DNA of 64,000 nt from Actinomycetota bacterium (GTDB lineage Bacteria > Actinomycetota > Actinomycetes > Streptosporangiales > Streptosporangiaceae): assembly GCA_027313705.1 (NCBI GenBank), contig DAHVDE010000115.1, positions 1-64,000 on the forward strand. Direction: 5' to 3'. Position numbers and translations under genes: made by a program. Below the pieces are notes generated by a model. The model worked only from the letters and a program-made list of their open reading frames with translations, did no database searches and had not been told where the DNA came from. This document shows, piece after piece, positions 58,628 to 64,000 of the stretch. Each line of letters opens with the position of its first letter. The stretch's first letter is position 1.

Positions 58628-59734
58628 ATGAGTGGCGAGATAACTTTCGATCTGCTTACCTCCGACCGGTGCGTGCCCGATGCGGTACGAGCGGCGATGC
58701 TCGAGTCACCGGGGTTCGGTCAGGTATTCACCGACCACATGATCACCCTGCGCTGGTCGCAGGACCGGGGCTGGCATGACGGCAAGCTTCAGCCTTACGG
58801 CCCGCTGGTGCTCGACCCGGCCACCGCGGTCCTGCACTACTCACAGGAGATCTTCGAGGGCCTGAAGGCTTACCGGCAAGAGGCAGGGCCGATCGTGACG
58901 TTCAGGCCAGAGGCGAACGCGGCCAGGTTCGCCAAGTCGGCGGCTCGGATGGCCATGCCGCAGTTGCCGCAGGACGCGTTCGTGCGGGCGATCGAGATCC
59001 TGGTCACCCAGGACAAGGACTGGGTGCCGCACAGCACCTCCCAGAGTCTTTACCTGCGGCCCTTCATGATCGCCACCACGCCGGCGCTCGGCGTAGGCAA
59101 GCCGGCCAGTTCTTACCTGTTCGCGGTCATCGCCTCGCCTTCAGGCGCGGTGTTCACCGGCACCGGCGTTCGCGCGGTCAGCGTCTGGCTGGCGCAGGGT
59201 TACACCAGGGCGGCTCCTGGCGGCACCGGCGCGGTCAAGACGGGCGGTAACTACGCGGCGTCCTTCGCCGCCCAGCAGCAAGCCATCGACCAGGGCTGCG
59301 ACCAGGTGGTCTGGCTCGACGCCGCCGAGCACCGCTGGGTCGAGGAAATGGGCGGGATGAACCTGTTCTTCGTGTACGGCTCTGGTTCTGACGCCAGGAT
59401 CATGACGCCGCCGCTGACCGGGTCGCTGCTGCCGGGGATCACTCGTGGCTCGATCCTCAGGCTCGCCCCTGACCTTGGCATCCCGGCCGGCGAGGAGCCG
59501 ATCTCGGTGGAGCAATGGCGGGACAGGTGCGCGGCGGGGGAGATCACCGAGGTGTTCGCCTGCGGGACGGCGGCAGTGATCACGCCGGTCGGCACGGTCA
59601 AGGGGACCGGCGGCGGATGGCAGATGGGCGACGGGCAGCCAGGTCAGGTAACGATGCGGCTGCGCGAGGAACTGCTCGGCATTCAGTTCGGACGACTGCC
59701 CGACCCGCACGGGTGGGTTCACAAGATCATCTGA
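58628..59734 (+). CDS. ilvE: Branched-chain amino acid aminotransferase
   Basis: 368 residues, fold-type IV PLP enzyme; last step of valine, leucine and isoleucine synthesis and first step of their breakdown. LHYSQEIFEGLKAYR, FRPEANAARF, LYLRPFMIAT, PLP lysine in GTGAVKTGGNYAASF, and EVFACGTAAVITPVG are class II IlvE features. The ATG at 58628 has GGAGG 8 nt upstream, which decides against the frame's earlier GTG-type starts. leuB, its common neighbour, is absent. Confidence 0.96.
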   Translation: MSGEITFDLLTSDRCVPDAVRAAMLESPGFGQVFTDHMITLRWSQDRGWHDGKLQPYGPLVLDPATAVLHYSQEIFEGLKAYRQEAGPIVTFRPEANAARFAKSAARMAMPQLPQDAFVRAIEILVTQDKDWVPHSTSQSLYLRPFMIATTPALGVGKPASSYLFAVIASPSGAVFTGTGVRAVSVWLAQGYTRAAPGGTGAVKTGGNYAASFAAQQQAIDQGCDQVVWLDAAEHRWVEEMGGMNLFFVYGSGSDARIMTPPLTGSLLPGITRGSILRLAPDLGIPAGEEPISVEQWRDRCAAGEITEVFACGTAAVITPVGTVKGTGGGWQMGDGQPGQVTMRLREELLGIQFGRLPDPHGWVHKII

Positions 59735-59774
59735 GCTAGCCGGCGTCGTGTCGCCTGGCCGCAGGTCACGCCGT

Positions 59775-59780
59775 TAGGGT
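59775..59780 (+). promoter_or_regulatory. -10 box for the DUF2630 gene
   Basis: TAGGGT, ending 6 nt before the ATG at 59787; no Shine-Dalgarno. Confidence 0.45.
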
Positions 59781-59786
59781 GTACGG

Positions 59787-60032
59787 ATGGACGACAAGCA
59801 GATACTCGGGCACATTGACGAGCTCATCAAGACCGAGCGTGCGCTGCGGGGCAAGCTGGCCGCCGGCGAGCTAACCTCGGCCGAGGAAAACGCCGCGCTT
59901 GAGTCGGCGGAAGAGCAACTCGACAGGTACTGGGATTTGCTGCGGCAGCGCCGGGCCAGGCGTGAGTTCGGCGAGAACCCGGACGAGGCAAGGGAACGGC
60001 CGGCCGCCGAGGTCGAAGAGTACTGGCAGTAG
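59787..60032 (+). CDS. DUF2630 family protein
   Basis: 81 residues, small acidic helical protein: MDDKQILGHIDELIKTER, then SAEEQLDRYWDLLRQRRARREFG, ending in PAAEVEEYWQ. This is the DUF2630 pattern, widespread in actinobacteria with no known function. It probably forms a two-helix coiled coil. The start is likely leaderless. FAH follows 34 nt later with its own -10 box. Confidence 0.88.
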   Translation: MDDKQILGHIDELIKTERALRGKLAAGELTSAEENAALESAEEQLDRYWDLLRQRRARREFGENPDEARERPAAEVEEYWQ

Positions 60033-60054
60033 CGGTGGCGGACCTGGCGGTCGA

Positions 60055-60060
60055 TACGCT
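60055..60060 (+). promoter_or_regulatory. -10 box for the FAH-family gene
   Basis: TACGCT, ending 6 nt before the ATG at 60067; no Shine-Dalgarno. Confidence 0.4.
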
Positions 60061-60066
60061 CTGGGC

Positions 60067-60894
60067 ATGCGACTCGCGAGGTTTTCTCATGGCGGGGGTC
60101 AGCCAAGCTACGGACTAGTGCTCGATGCGGCCAAGGCTCAGGCGGCTGAGCAGGCAACCGGGGGCGGCGAAGGGACGCTTATCGTCGCCGAACTGGCCGG
60201 TCATCCGATCAGCGCAGGCGGCGCCAAGCTCACCGGCGCGTCCTATCCCCTGGCCGATGTGCGCCTGCTCACCCCGGTCGTCGGGAGCAGCAAGGTCGTA
60301 TGCGTCGGCCGTAACTACGCCGACCATATTGAGGAGATGGGCACCCAGCGCCCGGCCGAGCCGATCATCTTCCTTAAGCCGTCGACGGCGGTGTGCGGGC
60401 CAGGCGACCCGATCAGGCGCCCGGTCGCGATCAGCGACCGGGTGGACTACGAGGGCGAACTAGCGGTGGTCATCGGCCGCATCAGCGCAGACGTTCCCGC
60501 CGAGCGCGCGGCCGAGGTCATCTTCGGCTACACCTGCGCGAACGACGTGACCGCGCGCGACCTTCAGGCTAAGGACGGACAGTGGACCAGGGCCAAGGGG
60601 TTCGACACGTTCTGCCCGCTCGGCCCGTGGGTGGAGACCGACATCGACCCGGCCGACCTGGCCCTGTCCACGACGCTCAACGGCGAGGTGAAGCAGCAGT
60701 CGAGAACCTCGCTCTTGCTGCATGACGTGCCAGCCCTGATCGCTTTCGTGTCCGCAGTGATGACGCTGCTGCCAGGAGACGTGCTCCTGACCGGCACGCC
60801 GGCCGGAGTAGGCCCGATGGGCAAGGGTGACGAGGTCGCTGTGACGATCGAGGGCATCGGCACGCTCACGAACCCGGTGGTCGATCGTGACTGA
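60067..60894 (+). CDS. Fumarylacetoacetate hydrolase family protein
   Basis: 275 residues with a C-terminal FAH domain. Motifs KVVCVGRNYADHIEEMG, FLKPSTAVCGPGDPI, metal ligands E-x-E in VDYEGELAVVIG and D in ANDVTARDLQ, and DVLLTGTPAGVGPMGKGD are present. Family members are hydrolases or decarboxylases of oxo-acids (for example in aromatic breakdown, or oxaloacetate decarboxylation). The particular substrate is unknown. The ATG at 60067 is supported by the -10 spacing. Upstream of the tRNA pair; in Streptomyces a FAH gene lies beside gltX and tRNA genes. Confidence 0.92.
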   Translation: MRLARFSHGGGQPSYGLVLDAAKAQAAEQATGGGEGTLIVAELAGHPISAGGAKLTGASYPLADVRLLTPVVGSSKVVCVGRNYADHIEEMGTQRPAEPIIFLKPSTAVCGPGDPIRRPVAISDRVDYEGELAVVIGRISADVPAERAAEVIFGYTCANDVTARDLQAKDGQWTRAKGFDTFCPLGPWVETDIDPADLALSTTLNGEVKQQSRTSLLLHDVPALIAFVSAVMTLLPGDVLLTGTPAGVGPMGKGDEVAVTIEGIGTLTNPVVDRD

Positions 60895-60990
60895 GACGTG
60901 ATGGCGCAAGCCGGGCAAGTGAGTTGGTGGTAGCCACGCGCTTCAGCTAGACTTCACTGACGTGACCGAGTCCGGCAGGGCTCGGTTCCT

Positions 60991-61062
60991 TGGGGTATGG
61001 GGTAATTGGCAGCCCGACGGGTTCTGGCCCCGTTAGTCTAGGTTCGAGTCCTGGTACCCCAG
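60991..61062 (+). tRNA. tRNA-Gln (CUG)
   Basis: Acceptor TGGGGTA pairs with TACCCCA; D-arm has GGGTAATTGGCAGCCC; anticodon stem-loop ACGGG-TTCTGGC-CCCGT gives CTG; T-arm contains GGTTCGAGTCC. The CCA tail is not encoded. Confidence 0.95.
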
Positions 61063-61065
61063 CGA

Positions 61066-61101
61066 CGTACCAAGTGCGCTAAAGTAACGCTGCTTGGTAC
61101 G
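61066..61101 (+). other. Hairpin between tRNA-Gln and tRNA-Glu
   Basis: CGTACCAAG (61066–61074) pairs perfectly with CTTGGTACG (61093–61101), with an inner TGCG/CGCTG partial stem. It fills almost the whole 47-nt spacer, and may mark a processing site in a joint tRNA precursor. Confidence 0.55.
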
Positions 61102-61109
61102 CAGTTCCT

Positions 61110-61182
61110 GGCCCCGTCGTCTAGCGGCCCAGGACGCCGCCCTCTCAAGGCGGTAGCGCCGGTTCAAATCCGGTCGGGGCTA
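61110..61182 (+). tRNA. tRNA-Glu (CUC)
   Basis: Acceptor GGCCCCG pairs with CGGGGCT (first pair G-U); anticodon stem-loop CCGCC-CTCTCAA-GGCGG gives CTC; T-arm GCCGG-TTCAAAT-CCGGT. Position 1 could be 61110 or 61111. The CCA tail is not encoded. Confidence 0.93.
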
Positions 61183-61198
61183 CTTAGGTAGGTGCAGG

Positions 61199-61238
61199 TC
61201 AAGGGCCTGGTTCTCGCGGTGCGAGGGCCGGGCCTTGA
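61199..61238 (+). terminator. Terminator after the tRNA pair
   Basis: TCAAGG pairs with CCTTGA on the outside and CTCGC-GGT-GCGAG on the inside, with G/C pairs between; followed by TCATTTGTCC. Confidence 0.6.
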
Positions 61239-61362
61239 TCATTTGTCCATCATTTGCCCGTGGGTTCGGACGTCACGGCGCGGCCCTGGGCGGCAGCAGA
61301 TGGGTGGTCCTGGCCCACGCGAAGCTAGCCTGTGCGGGCCGGCGGCCTGCTTGGCCGTTCGC

Positions 61363-61368
61363 TAGAAT
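61363..61368 (+). promoter_or_regulatory. -10 box upstream of the LuxR-type regulator gene
   Basis: TAGAAT, a close match to the -10 consensus, 55 nt before GTG 61423 and 76 nt before ATG 61444. No convincing -35 is seen. Confidence 0.35.
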
Positions 61369-61443
61369 GCCACCCTATCCATTGAAATTTCGGCGTCACG
61401 CCCGACCGCGGGTCGTGAACGCGTGTCGCCGTGGAGCGCAGGC

Positions 61444-64000
61444 ATGGATGGTGGCGCGGACCGGCCGGCTGCGGCGCAAGCCAGTACAGCCGCCGGGAGA
61501 ACGACTGACGGCGCTGCCCGGCTAGTCGGGCGGCGTGAGGCGCTGCGCGCCTTCGACGAGGCGCTTGACGCATCAGCGGCCGGCTTGTTCAGGTTCCTGC
61601 TGCTCGTCGGCGAGCCGGGCGCGGGCAAGACGCGGCTGCTGGGCGAGCTCGCTGGCGCGGCCGAGCGCGGCGGGCTGGCGACGCGGTGCGGGCGGGCCGC
61701 CGAGTTCGAGCAGGAAATGCCGTTCGCCGCGGTCATCGACGCGCTCGATGACCAGGTGGAAGCACTGCTGCCTGGTCTGGCCACCCGGCTTGGCCAGGAG
61801 ACTTCCGCGCTGCTCGCCAGCGTGCTGCCCGCGCTGCGGACGGCCTTCCCCGCCCGGGTAGCCACGGCTGCGCCAGCTCTCGGCAGTGACCTGACTAGCA
61901 GGCTCCGGGTATACCGCGCGATGCGGCGGCTGCTTGAGGAACTGGCCGCGACCGACGGGCTGGTGCTGGTACTTGACGACGTGCACTGGGCCGACAGCGC
62001 TTCGGTCGAGTTGCTTGATCACCTGGTGCGGCATCCGCCTCGTGGCCGGGTGCTCATCGCGATCGCCTACCGCCCGGCGCAGGCCTGCGCTCGCCTCGCG
62101 GCCTTGCTCGGCTTCGCGGGCAGCCGAGGCCGCGAGGTGCCGGTCGGGCCGCTCACCCTGGATGAGGCCGGGGAGCTGCTCGGCCCGCACCTGAGCAGGA
62201 CACGCTGCCAGGCGCTTTACCAGGCCAGCGGCGGTAACCCGTTCTACCTGGAGGCGCTGGCCAGAATGGACCCTGGGCCGCAGCTCACGCTCGATGACGC
62301 AGAAGGGACACAACTACCCCCTGAACTGCCGCCCGCGGTGCGAGCCGCGCTGCGACTCGAACTAGCTGGCCTGGCTCCGGTCTCGCTCCGGGTGGCGCAG
62401 GCCGCCGCAGTGGTCGCGGACGAGTTCGAGCCGAAACTGGCCGCGATCGCGGCCGAGGTCACCCAAGATGAGGCACTGACCGCCTTGAACGACATGGCCG
62501 CACGTGACATCGTCAGGCCCGCGTCGCCAGGGTGGCTGAGGTTCAGGCACCCGCTGGTGCGCCGCGCCGCCTACGATAGCGCCGCGCCTGGCTGGCGGTT
62601 TGGTGCCCATGCACGGATCGCGGCGCACCTGGCGCTGACCGGCGCGCCGGCGGCGCGCCGGGCGCATCACGTCGAGCGCTCGGCACCTTTCGGTGACCAG
62701 GCAGCCATCGCCACGCTGGTCGAGGCGGCCAGCGACGCGGCCGCGCAGGCTCCGGCGACCGCGGCGCACTGGCTTGAGGCGGCGCTGAAGATCATGCCGG
62801 TCGAGGCCGATGGCCGTGACCGCCAGCTTGATCTGCTGCTCGAGATCGCCAAGCTGCGGGCGGTCAGCGGCCAGCTGGTAGAGGGCCGTGAGGCGGCCCG
62901 TGAGGCGCTGCGGCGCCTGCCGTCAGGGGACTACGCCAGGCGCGCGCTGGCGGCCAGGTTCTGCGCGCTCGTCGAACGTCAGCTCGATCGCCCGCACGAG
63001 GCCAGGGCGATCTTGCTCAGTGAGCTGCGCCGTATCCCTGACCCGCAATCAGCGGTAGCCGTGCCGTTGCGGACCAGGCTGGTGGCCGAGAGCCTGATGC
63101 GCGGTGACGTGCGCGCGGCGCAGGCAGTGCTTGACCTCATGCCGGAAGGTCCCGATGCCGCCGAGTCCAGCGTCGCGGTCGCGATCGCGGCGCTCAGGCC
63201 ACTGCCGGCCTATGCCCTCGGGCAGATAGCCGACGCGGCCCGTTTCATCGAGTCTGCTGGCCAGCTTGTTGCCGCCGCCTCCGATGACGAGCTTGCCGAC
63301 TGGCTTGACGCCATAGCCTGGCTTTGCTGGACAGAAACGGTGATGGGCCGGTGCGGCAGCGCGCTAGCGCATTTCGACCGCGCGGTCGCCATCGCCCGCG
63401 CCACCGGACAGGGCTATATCATCAGCAATCTGCTGGCTGGTCAGGCTCAGGTACAGACCATGTTCGGCCGCCTGGCTGAGGCGTCTTCGGCCGCAGAAGA
63501 AGCCACCGAGGTGGCCAGGCTTCTCGGGTCCGGCCATCAGCTAGTCTTCGCGCTCGCTCAGCAGTGCCTGGTGCAGAGCTGGTCGGGTGCGGATCAGCTT
63601 GCCGTGCGGCTGGGCGAGGAGGCTGTCCGAACCGGGGAAGGCAACGGGGAATGGTCCGGCGCACAGGCGCATTATGCGCTGGCCGTAGCCCTGATCAACG
63701 CGGGCCGCTCCGAGGCGGGCCGTGCTGCCATGGCACGGGCCTGTGAGAGTTCTAACCGGCAGCGGCTCGACCGGCGCAGCCTGCTTTCCGCGTGCGAGAT
63801 CATGGCCGGCCTTGAGGCAGCCAGCGGCGACTATGGCGAAGCCAGCCGCTGGGCCGGCCGTGCCGCCAAGGTGGCCTACCCTGGCCAAGAGGCGACCGCA
63901 GGCCTCGCGCGTGCCCACGCCCTGCGCGGCAGTCGGCCCAGGGACGCTGCCGAGGTGGCCGTCGAAGCCGCGCAGTTGTTCGACGTGGCCGGCCTGCTCA
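61444..64000 (+). CDS. Large AAA ATPase regulator, LuxR/LAL type (cut by window edge)
   Basis: Open from an ATG at 61444 (or GTG 61423) to the end of the window: 852 residues with no stop. The N-terminus has an AAA_16 nucleotide-binding domain: Walker A LVGEPGAGKTRLL (about residues 55–67) and Walker B LVLVLDDVHWAD (about 170–181), then QASGGNPFYLEAL. From about residue 440 it is made of helical tetratricopeptide-like repeats. The C-terminal helix-turn-helix expected of a LuxR/LAL activator lies outside the window, so the class is inferred. The Glu/Gln tRNA genes end 260 nt upstream. Target genes unknown. Confidence 0.85.
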   Translation, partial: MDGGADRPAAAQASTAAGRTTDGAARLVGRREALRAFDEALDASAAGLFRFLLLVGEPGAGKTRLLGELAGAAERGGLATRCGRAAEFEQEMPFAAVIDALDDQVEALLPGLATRLGQETSALLASVLPALRTAFPARVATAAPALGSDLTSRLRVYRAMRRLLEELAATDGLVLVLDDVHWADSASVELLDHLVRHPPRGRVLIAIAYRPAQACARLAALLGFAGSRGREVPVGPLTLDEAGELLGPHLSRTRCQALYQASGGNPFYLEALARMDPGPQLTLDDAEGTQLPPELPPAVRAALRLELAGLAPVSLRVAQAAAVVADEFEPKLAAIAAEVTQDEALTALNDMAARDIVRPASPGWLRFRHPLVRRAAYDSAAPGWRFGAHARIAAHLALTGAPAARRAHHVERSAPFGDQAAIATLVEAASDAAAQAPATAAHWLEAALKIMPVEADGRDRQLDLLLEIAKLRAVSGQLVEGREAAREALRRLPSGDYARRALAARFCALVERQLDRPHEARAILLSELRRIPDPQSAVAVPLRTRLVAESLMRGDVRAAQAVLDLMPEGPDAAESSVAVAIAALRPLPAYALGQIADAARFIESAGQLVAAASDDELADWLDAIAWLCWTETVMGRCGSALAHFDRAVAIARATGQGYIISNLLAGQAQVQTMFGRLAEASSAAEEATEVARLLGSGHQLVFALAQQCLVQSWSGADQLAVRLGEEAVRTGEGNGEWSGAQAHYALAVALINAGRSEAGRAAMARACESSNRQRLDRRSLLSACEIMAGLEAASGDYGEASRWAGRAAKVAYPGQEATAGLARAHALRGSRPRDAAEVAVEAAQLFDVAGLL

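Noticed and set aside
61235-61525. 96-codon frame after the tRNA genes
   Set aside because: Overlaps the LuxR-type regulator in another frame, and has no recognisable domain or good start.

Overview
The window is one continuous stretch of chromosome from a very GC-rich actinobacterium. Evidence for this is the GC-biased third codon positions, the BldC developmental regulator, a GlgE/TreS/GlgP alpha-glucan module, Ser/Thr kinase signalling, and gene order shared with Streptomyces and Mycobacterium. Shared neighbourhoods (from recalled gene order, not searched) are pcrA–icmB–sucCD–perM–purH, mnmA–metE-like–ligA–GGDEF/EAL–gatCAB, and DUF3017 next to the TCA dehydrogenases. No phage, transposase, CRISPR array or plasmid gene is visible; this is core chromosome with a few odd additions.

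Layout. 1–8.5 kb: a cut-off metal P-type ATPase, treS and glgE on the minus strand, then a divergent glgP, separated by about 770 bp of GC-rich repeats. 8.8–12.4 kb: bldC, an enoyl-CoA hydratase, a small conserved protein, a Ser/Thr kinase whose 3' end looks frameshifted, and a convergent FHA–winged-helix regulator. 13.4–16.1 kb: DUF3017, NADP-isocitrate dehydrogenase, malate dehydrogenase. 16.2–21.7 kb: M20 amidohydrolase, CNNM/CBS membrane protein, guaA, kynureninase. 21.8–26.5 kb: a form II CO-dehydrogenase-like operon coxS-coxL-coxM-coxG in which CoxG carries a domain resembling the RNA polymerase alpha-subunit C-terminal domain. 26.6–27.4 kb: a GDT1/TMEM165-type cation exporter behind a yybP-ykoY Mn2+ riboswitch. 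27.4–32.6 kb: PIG-L deacetylase, an amine/aldehyde catabolic pair and a divergent APC permease. 32.7–43.7 kb: pcrA, icmB, sucCD, perM, DUF4190 protein, purH, etfBA. 43.8–49.5 kb: cysteine desulfurase, mnmA, metE-like, ligA. 49.7–58.3 kb: a GGDEF-EAL protein with an intact GGDEF motif, gatCAB, and a PAS-GGDEF-EAL protein with both catalytic motifs degraded. 58.3–64 kb: ilvE behind a possible attenuator, DUF2630, FAH hydrolase, tRNA-Gln, tRNA-Glu, and a large LuxR-type ATPase regulator that runs off the end.

How the genes work together. GlgE, TreS and GlgP make and break alpha-1,4-glucans and trehalose, but the maltokinase and branching enzyme of the pathway are not in the window. IDH, MDH, SucCD, ETF and IcmB serve central carbon and acyl-CoA metabolism. 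The cysteine desulfurase–MnmA pair makes 2-thiouridine in tRNA, and GatCAB makes Gln-tRNA/Asn-tRNA by transamidation. The two GGDEF/EAL proteins on either side of gatCAB point to cyclic-di-GMP signalling.

Regulation. Nine starts (guaA, kynU, the saccharopine-dehydrogenase-like gene, pcrA, metE-like, gatC, the ilvE leader, DUF2630, FAH) have a TANNNT hexamer ending 6–7 nt before the start codon and usually no Shine-Dalgarno, which suggests widespread leaderless transcription. The most unusual items are the CoxG–alphaCTD fusion, the covarying hairpin repeats between glgE and glgP, the ilvE leader, and two apparent frame disruptions (kinase 3' end and gatB 3' end).
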